A stretch of 64,000 nt of DNA from an uncultured Flavobacteriaceae bacterium (GCA_947497245.1 CANMFO010000001.1:1054001-1118000), one strand, 5' to 3'. Shown: positions 1-9,152, numbered from the stretch's first letter. Numbers and translations are program-made. Notes: generated by a model not told the origin, from the letters alone.

Positions 1-398
1 GTAATATGGAAGTCCTGGTGGTCCAAAGTCCTGTCATCCACAGATTGCATGGGTTTTAGATTTCCCTTGGCAATACTGTGAATCAGCACGCCCACCTTTT
101 GCCCCTCCTCCAAAAAGGCCTTTATCCCCTCGACAACCGAAGCTCTTTTGGTGCTGTTCAAAGCATCGAGGTTAAAGGATTTCAATCGACAACCCTTTAA
201 AGTAATTTGTCTAAATTCTTCTTCAACTTGCTGTAAATCAGATTTTCTATCCCTGTGAACAATTGCAAGGTCATAGCCGTGAGCTGCCAGTTTTTTCGCC
301 GATGCCAATCCTAGGCCGCTACTGCCACCAAGGATCAGGGCAATGCCATTTTTTCGATGGTCCCCGGTCGAAGTTCCTATGTCGGTGTTCCCTTTCAA
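1..398 (-). CDS. SDR-family oxidoreductase, partial at the left edge
   Basis: The C-terminus runs off the left edge. The visible protein has the N-terminal Rossmann glycine motif GGSSGLG after a hydrophobic strand (IALIL), followed further on by HSIAKGN, which resembles the segment after the NAD-binding fold in enoyl-ACP-reductase-like SDR proteins. There is no ATG between the in-frame stop near 428 and the glycine motif, so TTG at 396-398 is the likely start; an AAGGAA-like stretch lies upstream. It follows the type III polyketide synthase in the same direction after about 50 bp and so is probably the fourth gene of that operon. A role in reducing the polyketide product or its acyl starter is inference; the substrate cannot be read from the sequence. 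Confidence 0.75.
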   Translation of the reverse strand, partial: MKGNTDIGTSTGDHRKNGIALILGGSSGLGLASAKKLAAHGYDLAIVHRDRKSDLQQVEEEFRQITLKGCRLKSFNLDALNSTKRASVVEGIKAFLEEGQKVGVLIHSIAKGNLKPMQSVDDRTLDHQDFHI

Positions 399-450
399 TA
401 TTTTTGTTCCTTTTTGGCTTTTCCCATTTTATGTTACGTGCCCGTTACCA

Positions 451-1506
451 CTACCATTCCAACAATATCCGCTGCGCGGAAAATCCCGGTCCAAAACTAA
501 GCATGAGCCCTTGTTCCCCCACTGGGATTTCCTTCTTTAAAAAGCGTTCGAGCACATAAAGTACGGTGACACTGCTCATATTGCCATACAATCTCAAAAT
601 TTCCCGCGTATCGTCGATGTTCTTTCCCAACTTTCCGAACAATTGTTCCACGGTCTGTACAATTTTCTTCCCCCCAGGGTGAAAGACCAAATGATCCACC
701 GCGGCAATCGACGTTCCATGACGTTCCAAAAAGGGGTGTACAATATCGGGAAAATGTTGGGAAATGGCTTGGGGCACTTCCGGGTCCAATATCATTTTAA
801 GTCCGGAATCGGTCAGGTCAAAGCCCATTAAATGGGTGGTATCCCTAAAATGGTACATCTCCCCCGCCAATATCTTGGGGCCCGTGCCACCCTGTTCGGA
901 AGATAATAGTACGCAGGCAGCCCCATCGCCAAAAATGGCGGCACTCACCATGTTGGCCATAGAATAATCATGTAGTTGAAAGGTTGCCGTAGGGCTTTCC
1001 ACGGCCACGACCGCGGCCCGTTTTCCTGGACTCGAGCGCAAAAAGTTCCGGGCATAGATCAAGGCGGAGATTCCTGCAGCACATCCCATTTCCGTAACGG
1101 GAAGGCGCACGATATCCTGCCGAAGCCCCATTGTGTTGATCAAATAGGCGTCGAGCGAAGGGATCATGATCCCGGTGCAGCTTACGGTAATGATGTAGTC
1201 CAACGAACCGGCCTCCCAAGCTGCCCCTTTGAGGGCCTTACCGAGCACTTCGGTACCCAATCGCTTTACCTCACGAACGTAGATGTTGTTTTTTGCCTCA
1301 AAGGAGGTCGCTGTAAAAACCTCCTCCGGATCCATAATACTATAGCGTTTATCGACGGCCGCCCCTTCGAATATTTTAATCACCTTACGCCTAAAACGCT
1401 CCTCCTGCCCCGCTAGCCATAATTCCACAAAAGGAAGGATGTCCCGGGTTTCCCTGCTGTGCGGGGGCAATTGTTTCGCTACTTGGGCAATACGGATATC
1501 GTTCAT
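451..1506 (-). CDS. Type III polyketide synthase (chalcone/stilbene synthase family)
   Basis: A 351-residue homodimer-type ketosynthase, the usual length. It extends an acyl-CoA starter with malonyl-CoA and cyclises the chain. The Cys-His-Asn triad is visible: Cys110 in SCTGIMIPSLD, His276 in VFHPGGKK and Asn309 in LYGNMSS. The C-terminal SFGPGFSAQ matches the family's GPG motif. The start at 1506 was chosen because its ATG overlaps the methyltransferase stop as ATGA, implying translational coupling; an 11-residue-longer version would overlap further. Upstream in the operon are a methyltransferase and an FAD oxidoreductase; downstream is an SDR. Type III synthases next to a methyltransferase and a flavoprotein make alkylresorcinol-derived quinones in Streptomyces (srsABC), while a Zobellia enzyme makes phloroglucinol. 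Which product applies here cannot be told from the sequence. Confidence 0.95.
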   Translation of the reverse strand: MNDIRIAQVAKQLPPHSRETRDILPFVELWLAGQEERFRRKVIKIFEGAAVDKRYSIMDPEEVFTATSFEAKNNIYVREVKRLGTEVLGKALKGAAWEAGSLDYIITVSCTGIMIPSLDAYLINTMGLRQDIVRLPVTEMGCAAGISALIYARNFLRSSPGKRAAVVAVESPTATFQLHDYSMANMVSAAIFGDGAACVLLSSEQGGTGPKILAGEMYHFRDTTHLMGFDLTDSGLKMILDPEVPQAISQHFPDIVHPFLERHGTSIAAVDHLVFHPGGKKIVQTVEQLFGKLGKNIDDTREILRLYGNMSSVTVLYVLERFLKKEIPVGEQGLMLSFGPGFSAQRILLEW

Positions 1507-2228
1507 AGGACGTTTGGTCGATTCGGTTTCATAATCCATACATATCTAAAGGCCCATTTCCATTGGATGCTGTGTTTCATATGGGGCAATTGCTTCGACA
1601 GGCCGATCAGGTCACTTTTTTTAAAACCTTTGCGAATGGATATCAATCCATCGATCTTTGCGGTCCGGGTCTTGATAAAGACCAAACTGAACAATCTAAA
1701 AAGGCCGTGTGCCAAACGGCTCCGGTGCAGATCGTTGATTACCACCCCAATTGCCGTGAGCTGGGAGAATTGCCGCAGTAGGCCGATAAGTTGGCCATCC
1801 GTAAAATGATGGGTCATCAAGGTCGTAATCAAAATATCACAATTGAGGTCCACCCCGTTCAGCTCCAAAATGTCCTGCTCCATATATTGGATTTCTGGAA
1901 AATCCCTTGACGCACTTTCGGCAATTTGGAGCGCATCGGTATTCAGATCAACACCGACCAGGTCTACCTGAATATGCCTCTTACGGCAATAACGCGCAAT
2001 TTCCCGGAGCATGCTGCCATCGGCGCAGCCCACATCCACGACGGTGTACCGCTCTTTGGGATTTTTCTGTATCAAGTGGGCAACGGACCGAACGGTAATA
2101 TGGTTTCCACCCAAAATCCGGTTGACATTGTTGATATCGTCCAGTACCCGCTTCAGTGCATGGATATCCCCTTGGAAATCATCCATCAACTCAGGCTCGG
2201 TACTCCTATTTGACAAAGTGGCTAGCAT
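1503..2228 (-). CDS. SAM-dependent methyltransferase of the polyketide operon
   Basis: A class I methyltransferase of 241 residues with motif I VVDVGCADGS near residues 63-72 and an acidic residue at the end of the second strand (GVDLN), the expected SAM-ribose contact. The start at 2228 overlaps the upstream FAD oxidoreductase by 7 bp, and the stop overlaps the polyketide synthase start by 4 bp. The three genes are therefore almost certainly co-transcribed and coupled. The C-terminal half is rich in basic and aromatic residues (HSIQWKWAFRYVW). O-methylation of a polyketide phenol is the natural inference from its place; C-methylation is also possible. Confidence 0.85.
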   Translation of the reverse strand: MLATLSNRSTEPELMDDFQGDIHALKRVLDDINNVNRILGGNHITVRSVAHLIQKNPKERYTVVDVGCADGSMLREIARYCRKRHIQVDLVGVDLNTDALQIAESASRDFPEIQYMEQDILELNGVDLNCDILITTLMTHHFTDGQLIGLLRQFSQLTAIGVVINDLHRSRLAHGLFRLFSLVFIKTRTAKIDGLISIRKGFKKSDLIGLSKQLPHMKHSIQWKWAFRYVWIMKPNRPNVL

Positions 2229-3349
2229 ACAATGGGTTTTCCATGGGTTTGTTCTACCATTCGTTGCAGCAACCAAGACGAATTGGCCATGGTGGCCATG
2301 GCCAAATGGGACAGTGAGGGCCGCAGCAGTAGGGACTGTAGGTTTCTGCCCATGCGCATGCGGCCACTAAATTGTTGCCTCCATTGCTTTTGATACTCCC
2401 TTTCCAGTTGGGCACGGGTCAAACGGGTGTCCCAAAAATAGCGCAGAACCAGTTCCGAGACGATTTTGGCACTATGGACCGCCATGGCCATGCCATTGCC
2501 ACATAGGGGGTGGATGAGTCCGGCTGCGTCCCCACACATCAAAACATGCTCTTCCACGGCCTTTTTGGGCCGAAAGGATATTTGGGCAATCGTCAGAGGT
2601 TCTTGGAACAAGGGTTCGGCCCTTTTCAGAAAGGAAGCCAAGAACGGGTTCCGGCCCACAACCTGTGCATTGAATTTTTTAATGTTCCTGTATGGTTTGA
2701 AATTCGCATAGGAGGCCATATAGCAAAAATTCACCGCTCCGGTCTCCGTTTTCGAAAGACCGCCGTAGCCCCCATCAAAATTGTGCAGGGCCACCAGGTC
2801 CTCCGGAAAATCGTTCAATTTATAGTGCGATTTCACACCAAGCCAAGTAGATTTCCGCTGTATGAACTCCCGGTTCAGGTATTTGTCGATATGGCCCCGC
2901 TTTCCATACGCCCCCAGTACAATTTTAGCGGAAAAGCGCGTTCCTTTTGGGGCATCGACTTCAAAGCGGTCGTTTTTGAACCGGATGGCGGTTGCGGGTT
3001 GAAATTCGAAGTGCACACCTTGTGACAAGGCGTGTCGGTACAGCAGATGGTCAAAGGCATAGCGACTTATGCCCTTGCCCCCCAAAGGTAATTTTAGATC
3101 TGTGGTCCGCCCATTGACAGTGCTCAGTTGCAGTCTTTCGATGGAAACGGGGTTCACCTCATCAATAGCGACCCCCAATTTTTCCAAATAGGGAATAACC
3201 TCGTTGGATACATACTCGCCACATACTTTATGATGGGGGTACGCCTCTTTTTCAAAAAGACATACGCTTAGGCCATGCCGTACCAAATGCAGCGAAGCCG
3301 TAAGGCCTGCAGGTCCACCCCCGACGATAATGACATCATAGCAATTCAT
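2222..3349 (-). CDS. FAD-dependent oxidoreductase (geranylgeranyl reductase/monooxygenase type)
   Basis: A 375-residue flavoprotein. It opens with VIIVGGGPAGL (FAD dinucleotide motif, residues 6-16), then FEKEAYPHHKVCGEYVS, the variant typical of the geranylgeranyl-reductase-related group. Further on is LMCGDAAGLIHPLCGNGM, the second FAD-contact motif. No signal peptide or membrane span. It is the first gene of the four-gene polyketide operon and overlaps the methyltransferase by 7 bp. By analogy with srsC-type genes it may hydroxylate an aromatic ring; reduction of an isoprenoid or polyene is the alternative. The reaction is inferred from context only. Confidence 0.88.
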   Translation of the reverse strand: MNCYDVIIVGGGPAGLTASLHLVRHGLSVCLFEKEAYPHHKVCGEYVSNEVIPYLEKLGVAIDEVNPVSIERLQLSTVNGRTTDLKLPLGGKGISRYAFDHLLYRHALSQGVHFEFQPATAIRFKNDRFEVDAPKGTRFSAKIVLGAYGKRGHIDKYLNREFIQRKSTWLGVKSHYKLNDFPEDLVALHNFDGGYGGLSKTETGAVNFCYMASYANFKPYRNIKKFNAQVVGRNPFLASFLKRAEPLFQEPLTIAQISFRPKKAVEEHVLMCGDAAGLIHPLCGNGMAMAVHSAKIVSELVLRYFWDTRLTRAQLEREYQKQWRQQFSGRMRMGRNLQSLLLRPSLSHLAMATMANSSWLLQRMVEQTHGKPIVC

Positions 3350-3373
3350 TCAAGTGAAGATACTACTTATAAC

Positions 3374-3402
3374 AAAAAATCCCGGCATGTTGCCGGGATT
3401 TT
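3374..3402 (-). terminator. Rho-independent terminator after the OmpA-like gene
   Basis: A perfect 9-bp inverted repeat, ATCCCGGCA (3379-3387) and TGCCGGGAT (3391-3399), with a 3-nt loop. On the minus strand it is followed by a run of T. It lies just beyond the stop of the OmpA-family gene and upstream of the polyketide operon, separating the two transcription units. It has T runs on both sides and could work in both directions. Confidence 0.8.
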
Positions 3403-3444
3403 GGTGTGGGTCGTATCTTTTGGGAAAGATTGGTATTGCTCGAT

Positions 3445-4143
3445 TTATCTTTCCCCTGTTTTTTGTTTGGCCTCTTGTTTGAGCTCCTCACTGGCCACAA
3501 TGGCCAATTCAACCCTTCTGTTCTGCGCCTTCCCCTCTTTGGTGGTATTGTCGCCCTTGGGCTGGTTTTCACCATACCACTTGGTGGTAAACCGCCCATT
3601 GCTTATACCCTGGGCGACCAAATATTTGGTAACGGATTCCGCGCGTTGCTGGGACAATTTCATATTGTAATCTTCCGGGCCCGCACTGTCCGTATGCCCT
3701 TCGACCAGGATGTAGGAATCCGGATATTCCTTGAAAATACCCGCCAATTTGTCCAAAGTGGTGGCCGAGGTCCCTTTTACGTTCGATTTATTGGTGTCGA
3801 AGTACACTCCCGCATCTTCTGTAAAGGTTACATTGATGCCCTCCCCGACCCTGGTAACCTCGGCACCGGGGATTTCCTCCTCGATACGCTCGGCCTGTCG
3901 GTCCATTCGGTTTCCTATATACCCCCCGGCGGCACCGCCGACCACGGCTCCGATAATGGCACCCAGGGCAGTGTTGTTCCCCTTGCCCACATTGTTCCCA
4001 ATGATGCCGCCGATCACGGCGCCTCCCGTGGCACCTATTACCGCACCTTTTTGGGTCTTGTTGGCATTCTGTACGGTCTTACAACCGACAATCATGGAGA
4101 GTGCCATGACCACATAAACGGATTTGATGATATTCTTTTTCAT
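3445..4143 (-). CDS. OmpA-family lipoprotein with glycine-zipper segment
   Basis: A 232-residue peptidoglycan-binding outer-membrane lipoprotein. MALSMIVGC is the signal and lipobox. A glycine-rich zipper (repeated GAVIGG, GAIIGA, GGAAGG) follows near residues 27-75, then a C-terminal OmpA domain with VYFDTNKS, VEGHTDSAG and the NRRVELAI end motif that contacts diaminopimelate. The start at 4143 is preferred over 4173 because it puts the signal peptide at the very N-terminus and leaves only 4 bp after the lipocalin-like gene. The two probably form an operon ending at the hairpin at 3374-3402. This pairing is common in Flavobacteriia. Likely role: anchoring the envelope to the cell wall. Confidence 0.92.
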   Translation of the reverse strand: MKKNIIKSVYVVMALSMIVGCKTVQNANKTQKGAVIGATGGAVIGGIIGNNVGKGNNTALGAIIGAVVGGAAGGYIGNRMDRQAERIEEEIPGAEVTRVGEGINVTFTEDAGVYFDTNKSNVKGTSATTLDKLAGIFKEYPDSYILVEGHTDSAGPEDYNMKLSQQRAESVTKYLVAQGISNGRFTTKWYGENQPKGDNTTKEGKAQNRRVELAIVASEELKQEAKQKTGER

Positions 4144-4147
4144 TTTT

Positions 4148-4621
4148 TTATTTTTTGGAAAATTGATAGACAATGGTGATTCGGTCCGCCCCTACGGAGA
4201 CATTGGATCTAAGGGTCATCTCGGTCGCGGTAAGGGAACTGATGTTCAGCCGATAGCCCTGGCCCCCGGAAATGTCCTTATTCTTTTCATCGATACGCTT
4301 GAACTGCAATTGATTGGGGCTTCCATCGATTACGGACCAGCGAATGTACCGATCACCACCTTGGCAAAGGGTAGAAGGCGCTATGGTGTAGCGTCCCGTA
4401 CTGTTGTTGTCCCGAAAGAACCAGTCACTACCCTCGAAGCAGATGTCCTTGGCATCGTTAAAGATGACGGATTGGAAATTGCCCGTACCGTTCTCATAGG
4501 AAATGTCGTTAAGCGTCCAAGTGCCGCTCAGTAGATTGCGCTGTCCCCTTGCCGCTTTGGACACGGAGCAGGAGTTAACCACCATCGCAAGGATGATGAG
4601 CATCAGAATAGGTTTGTTCAT
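4148..4621 (-). CDS. Lipocalin-like lipoprotein
   Basis: A 157-residue protein with a short signal and lipobox ending at Cys18 (VVNSC). The mature part begins LLSGTWTLNDI, the G-x-W signature at the first strand of lipocalin-like beta-barrels, and continues with alternating beta-type sequence (WFFRDNNSTGRYTI, IVYQFSKK). It is followed by the OmpA-family gene 4 bp downstream. It probably binds or carries a small hydrophobic ligand, or has a structural envelope role; the ligand is unknown. Assignment to the lipocalin-like superfamily is by pattern only. Confidence 0.8.
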   Translation of the reverse strand: MNKPILMLIILAMVVNSCSVSKAARGQRNLLSGTWTLNDISYENGTGNFQSVIFNDAKDICFEGSDWFFRDNNSTGRYTIAPSTLCQGGDRYIRWSVIDGSPNQLQFKRIDEKNKDISGGQGYRLNISSLTATEMTLRSNVSVGADRITIVYQFSKK

Positions 4622-4769
4622 TTTTTCAAATTAAATTATAAGTTTAGCTATATACGGTCCAGGTGTGTTTGCCGATGATACCATAACGTTAAGATGTTGT
4701 TAATATGCTGCGGAAAAAAGGTTTTGGTCGAAAGTTGCCCTCCAACTTCAGGGATCCGGCAACCCATCG

Positions 4770-6746
4770 CTAATATGCAACGAGCGCCAGCAACTCCTTT
4801 TCAAAACGGGCCTTGGGCAGGTAATTGTTCTCTAGGCCCTTGGCGAAGGGAATCGGGGTTTCCAAACTGGCCACCCGTTTTACCGGGGCGTCCAATTGCT
4901 CAAAACAATTTTCCATCACCAATGCGGAAATATCACTTGCGATACCACCGAAAAGACTGTCTTCCTGGAGAACGATCAGTTTTCCCGTTTTTCGGACAGA
5001 GGTATAGATGGTGTCCCTGTCCAAAGGTGCCAGGGTCCGAAGATCGATCAGGTCCGCTTTGATCCCCGGATGCTTTTTTAGGGTATCCAGGGCCCAATGT
5101 ACGGCGGCACCATAGGTAACGATGGATATGTCATCCCCTTCCCTTAAAAGGGCCGCTTTACCGAACGGAAGCGTATAATAGGAAGTGGGCACTTCTTGGT
5201 AGATGCTCCGATAAAGCGCCTTATGTTCGAAGAACAGCACGGGGTTGGGGTCATTGATGGCGGTGGCCAGTAGCCCCTTGGCATCGTACGGAAATGCAGG
5301 GTACACCACTTTCAGGCCCGGGGTCTTTGTGAACCAGGCCTCATTGGTCTGGGAATGGAAAGGACCGGCACCCACATCCCCTCCACAGGGCATTCGGATG
5401 ACGACATCGGCGTTTTCATTCCATCGGTAATGGCTTTTGGCCAAGTAGTTGACGACCGGATTGAAACCGGTGCTGACAAAATCGGCAAACTGCATCTCCA
5501 CAACCGCCTTCATTCCATTTATGGAAAGCCCCATGGCAGCCGAAACTACGGCCGACTCACAGATGGGCGTATTCCTCACCCGTTCCCTGCCAAAGGCCTC
5601 CACAAAACCATCGGTTATCTTAAAGACCCCACCGTAATCGGCAATATCCTGTCCCATGATAACAAGTTCTTCATCCCGTTCCATGGCCTGTCTCAAGCCT
5701 TCGGAAATGGCATCCACCAGGCGTATCTTTTTAGATATTTCGTTTTCTTTAACTTCCTTATAATCAAATGATTTTAACACATCACTTAATTCTTTTTCTT
5801 CGATGCACTCCACTTCCTTTTCATCAAATGCCAATTTCAGGTTCTCATCGATCTCATCGCCAATCTCTTTCCGAATCGTTTCAATCGCTGAAGGCTCCAA
5901 GATCTGTTCGGCCACCAAAAAGGATTCGTAGTTGCCAATGGGGTCTTTTTCGGCCCATTTGTCCATCAATTCCTTTGGGACATATTTGGTTCCACTGGCC
6001 TCTTCGTGTCCGCGCATGCGAAAGGTCTTGAACTCCAGCATTACGGGGCGCGGTTTGCTGCGAATACTATTGCAAAGCCTGTCCATCACACTGTATACTT
6101 CCAGGATATTGTTTCCATCGACCATATGGGACTCCATGCCGTAGCCCGCCCCCCTGTCGACCAAATGTTTGCAGCGGTACTGTTCATTGGTTGGTGTGGA
6201 AAGGCCATAACCGTTGTTTTCAATACAGAAAATCACTGGTAGGTCCCACACGGATGCAATGTTCAACGCTTCGTGGAAATCGCCCTCGCTGGTACCGCCC
6301 TCTCCAGTGAACACGGCGGTCACGCTTTTTCTTTTTTGGAGCACATCGGCAAGCGCAATACCGTCGGCCACACCCAACTGAGGCCCCAAATGCGATATCA
6401 TACCCACAATCTTATACGCCTGGGTTCCAAAATGGAAACTTCTGTCTCGGCCTTTGGTAAATCCCCCCTCCTTGCCCTGCCACTGCGCGAACAAACGGTG
6501 CAAGGGTATGTTCCGGCTGGTAAATACCCCCAAGTTCCTGTGCATGGGCAAAATGTACTCATCGTCGTGCATGGCAGTGGCCACTCCCACTGAAATTGCC
6601 TCTTGCCCAATGCCACTGAACCATTTGGAAATCTTTCCCTGACGTAGCAATATCAGCATCTTCTCCTCGATCATACGGGGTTTCAGCATTCTGCGATATA
6701 ACAGTTGTTGGGTCTCGGCGGAAATGCCCTTGTTTTGGTATTGCAT
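4770..6746 (-). CDS. Fused E1 alpha/beta subunit of a branched-chain alpha-keto acid dehydrogenase
   Basis: A 658-residue fusion of E1 alpha (about 1-320) and E1 beta (about 335-658), normally two polypeptides. The thiamine diphosphate motif is intact: GEGGTSEG at 148-155 followed by ENN at 176-178. The beta half has MGQDIADYGGVFK, FADF and RMPCGGDVGAGPFHSQ, all typical of 2-oxoisovalerate dehydrogenase or acetoin-type E1 beta. It decarboxylates a 2-oxo acid and transfers the acyl group to a lipoyl E2; no E2 or E3 gene lies nearby. In flavobacteria this activity supplies starters for branched-chain fatty acids. It faces the IPNS-like gene across a 131-bp divergent region. A second, longer fused E1 is at 56696-59107. 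Confidence 0.93.
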   Translation of the reverse strand: MQYQNKGISAETQQLLYRRMLKPRMIEEKMLILLRQGKISKWFSGIGQEAISVGVATAMHDDEYILPMHRNLGVFTSRNIPLHRLFAQWQGKEGGFTKGRDRSFHFGTQAYKIVGMISHLGPQLGVADGIALADVLQKRKSVTAVFTGEGGTSEGDFHEALNIASVWDLPVIFCIENNGYGLSTPTNEQYRCKHLVDRGAGYGMESHMVDGNNILEVYSVMDRLCNSIRSKPRPVMLEFKTFRMRGHEEASGTKYVPKELMDKWAEKDPIGNYESFLVAEQILEPSAIETIRKEIGDEIDENLKLAFDEKEVECIEEKELSDVLKSFDYKEVKENEISKKIRLVDAISEGLRQAMERDEELVIMGQDIADYGGVFKITDGFVEAFGRERVRNTPICESAVVSAAMGLSINGMKAVVEMQFADFVSTGFNPVVNYLAKSHYRWNENADVVIRMPCGGDVGAGPFHSQTNEAWFTKTPGLKVVYPAFPYDAKGLLATAINDPNPVLFFEHKALYRSIYQEVPTSYYTLPFGKAALLREGDDISIVTYGAAVHWALDTLKKHPGIKADLIDLRTLAPLDRDTIYTSVRKTGKLIVLQEDSLFGGIASDISALVMENCFEQLDAPVKRVASLETPIPFAKGLENNYLPKARFEKELLALVAY

Positions 6747-6877
6747 GTTACAATTTATTGGCCTTTACATTAAAAACGGCATAAATGTAACAAAAAAGCA
6801 CACCAAAATGGCAATGGAGTTTGCTATGGATTCCCTTCAATATTTATTAACTTCGCGCAAACATTCAAATCCAAGAT

Positions 6878-7834
6878 ATGAGCGGTATACCCAGCGTAGA
6901 TTTGCAGGATTTCATTTCGGGAGATCCCGATCGCAAGCAACGGTTCATTCAGGACATTGGGGCCGCTTTCGGCAATATCGGTTTTGTGGCGCTGAGCGGA
7001 CATTTCCTTTCTGAGACCCTGGTAAAAAACCTGTATGCCGAGATCAAAAAGTTCTTTGGGCTTTCGCAAAAGGCCAAGGACGCCTATGAGATCGAAGGCA
7101 TTGGGGGGCAACGGGGCTACACCTCTTTCGGAAAAGAGCATGCCAAGGGAAGAAAGGTAGGCGACCTAAAGGAGTTTTGGCATTTTGGACAGTATGTCGA
7201 GGGCAATGCAAAGTTGGAAGCGGAGTATCCCGAGAACGTGCTGGTCGAGGAGCTGCCCGAATTCAACAAGGTAGGCAGGGAGACCTATAAAATGCTAGAA
7301 AAAACAGCCCAATATGTGCTACGGGCCCTGGCATTGCACCTGGATCTAAAGGAAACGTTTTTCGATGAATTTATCCGGAACGGAAACTCCATATTGCGCC
7401 CGATCCATTATCCCCCCATTACAACGGAACCCAAAAATGCCGAAAGGGCAGCCGCCCATGGGGACATTAACCTGATCACCTTGTTAATGGGCGCCCATGG
7501 AAAAGGTTTGCAAGTGCAAAACCACAAAGGCGAATGGATCGACGCCATTGCAAGGCCCGACCAGTTGATGATCAATGTAGGGGACATGTTGTCCCGTTTG
7601 ACCAACAACGCCTTAAAGTCCACCATCCATAGGGTGGTGAACCCGCCACGCGAACTTTGGGGCAGCTCCCGTTATTCCATCCCTTTCTTTATGCACCCCA
7701 TTAACGAAATGCCGCTGAATTGCCTGGAAAACTGTATTGACGAGACACATCCAAAACAATTCGAGGATGTCACCGCGGGAGAATTTCTTCATGAGCGCCT
7801 GGTTGAGCTGGGACTGGTAAAACCTTTAAAATAA
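6878..7834 (+). CDS. Isopenicillin-N-synthase-family Fe(II)/2-oxoglutarate oxygenase
   Basis: A soluble 318-residue non-heme iron oxygenase. The facial triad is His194 and Asp196 (AAAHGDINL) and His251 (KSTIHRVVNP); Arg265 with Ser267 (SSRYSIPF) would bind the 2-oxoglutarate carboxylate. The N-terminal half carries the family's DIOX_N-type sequence (GAAFGNIGFVALSGH). It stands alone between a divergent E1 gene and an outer-membrane protein gene. Related bacterial proteins are common but mostly uncharacterised, so the substrate is unknown. There are no biosynthetic neighbours to suggest an antibiotic pathway. Confidence 0.9.
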   Translation: MSGIPSVDLQDFISGDPDRKQRFIQDIGAAFGNIGFVALSGHFLSETLVKNLYAEIKKFFGLSQKAKDAYEIEGIGGQRGYTSFGKEHAKGRKVGDLKEFWHFGQYVEGNAKLEAEYPENVLVEELPEFNKVGRETYKMLEKTAQYVLRALALHLDLKETFFDEFIRNGNSILRPIHYPPITTEPKNAERAAAHGDINLITLLMGAHGKGLQVQNHKGEWIDAIARPDQLMINVGDMLSRLTNNALKSTIHRVVNPPRELWGSSRYSIPFFMHPINEMPLNCLENCIDETHPKQFEDVTAGEFLHERLVELGLVKPLK

Positions 7835-7935
7835 TTGCGAATTCCCTCGAAAGTAAGAACATGGAAATACCCATGAAATCGTTTGTGGGGTTCGTCACTA
7901 GAAACATTACCGCAACCAAATAATCCATAAACTGA

Positions 7936-9150
7936 ATGAAAAAAAACCTATTGGCACTAGCTTTGAGCTTGCTGTTTTCTGCGGCAAACGCGCAAACCTC
8001 ATTTGAGAAAGGGTATTTTATAAAAAACACCGGCGAGCGAGTGGACTGCCTGATCCGGGACATGGCTTGGATGAACAATCCGGATACCTTTGAATACAAA
8101 CGCTCTGAGAGTGGACAGACCCAATTTGAATCCCTTGCGGGGGTAAGGGAATTTCAGGTCATGGGGGCGCCCAAATATGTCAGGGCAAAGGTAAAAATGG
8201 ACCTATCTACCGACAATACAGGTCGACTGGACAGCTACAAGGATATCAGGCTTGTGGAAAAAGAAGTGTTCCTGAGGATTTTGGTCGAAGGGGATGCGGT
8301 GCTCTACCACTATGCCGAAAGGGAACTGCAACGTTTTTTTATAAGGGTCGATGGTTCCACTCCCGAACAACTGATCTACAAACGTTACAAAAAGTCTTCC
8401 CATGAGATTGCGGCCTTGACCACTTACAGACAGCAACTATGGAACAGGTTGAAATGTCCGGACATCACGAGAAACAGCATAAACAAAATAGCGTATAAGA
8501 TGAACGCGCTCGTTCGGTTGTTCGAGCGGTACAACCTATGTAAAAACCCCATGTATGTGAAAGGTGCGTCGGACGGGGGTAACTATGCGATAAACCTCTT
8601 CCTGCGTCCGGGCATCCGTTCAACTTCTCTGTCCGCCTCCAGCAATAGAACACCTTTTCGCGATGTGGATTTCGGTGATAAGTTGGGCTTTGGATTTGGG
8701 TTGGAACTGGAAGTGGTCCTCCCGTTCAACAGAAACAAATGGAGCGTGATCTTGGAGCCTACATATCAGGCCTTCAAGGAAGAAGGAATGACCGAGACGG
8801 CCGGATTCACCCTTACGACCAACGAGGTTACAGTTGATTACAAATCATTGGAAATACCGTTGGGGGTCAGGTACCACATGTTCTTAAGCGATAAGGGAAA
8901 GATCTTTATCAATGCGGCATTGGTCTCGGATTTTCCGGTCAGTTCGCATTTGACCTATGCGAACAGTGCTCCGTTGGAACTTGGGTTCAACGTCAGTGGC
9001 GCTTTTGGGCTGGGTTATAAGCACAACGACCGGGTGAGCCTTGAGGTCCGATATTTGACCGACCGGGAAGTTTTGGCCATGGACAACTTCGTTTCAAATG
9101 TTTCCAGGTTTGGAGGATTTTCCCTTAACTTTGGTTATAACATACTGTAA
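7936..9150 (+). CDS. Secreted protein with C-terminal outer-membrane beta-barrel
   Basis: A 404-residue protein with a clean signal peptide (MKKNLLALALSLLFSAANAQ). Residues 21 to about 200 form a soluble segment starting KGYFIKNTGERVDCLI. From about 210 on, alternating strands (NYAINLFLRPGIRS, LGFGFGLELEVVLPF, WSVILEPTYQAF, IPLGVRYHMFL) point to an outer-membrane barrel of the porin or OmpW-like kind; the last residues GFSLNFGYNIL fit a closing strand. Flavobacteria have many such proteins, usually without a known function. The SUI1-like gene follows after only 2 bp and may be co-transcribed. Confidence 0.8.
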   Translation: MKKNLLALALSLLFSAANAQTSFEKGYFIKNTGERVDCLIRDMAWMNNPDTFEYKRSESGQTQFESLAGVREFQVMGAPKYVRAKVKMDLSTDNTGRLDSYKDIRLVEKEVFLRILVEGDAVLYHYAERELQRFFIRVDGSTPEQLIYKRYKKSSHEIAALTTYRQQLWNRLKCPDITRNSINKIAYKMNALVRLFERYNLCKNPMYVKGASDGGNYAINLFLRPGIRSTSLSASSNRTPFRDVDFGDKLGFGFGLELEVVLPFNRNKWSVILEPTYQAFKEEGMTETAGFTLTTNEVTVDYKSLEIPLGVRYHMFLSDKGKIFINAALVSDFPVSSHLTYANSAPLELGFNVSGAFGLGYKHNDRVSLEVRYLTDREVLAMDNFVSNVSRFGGFSLNFGYNIL

Positions 9151-9152
9151 CC

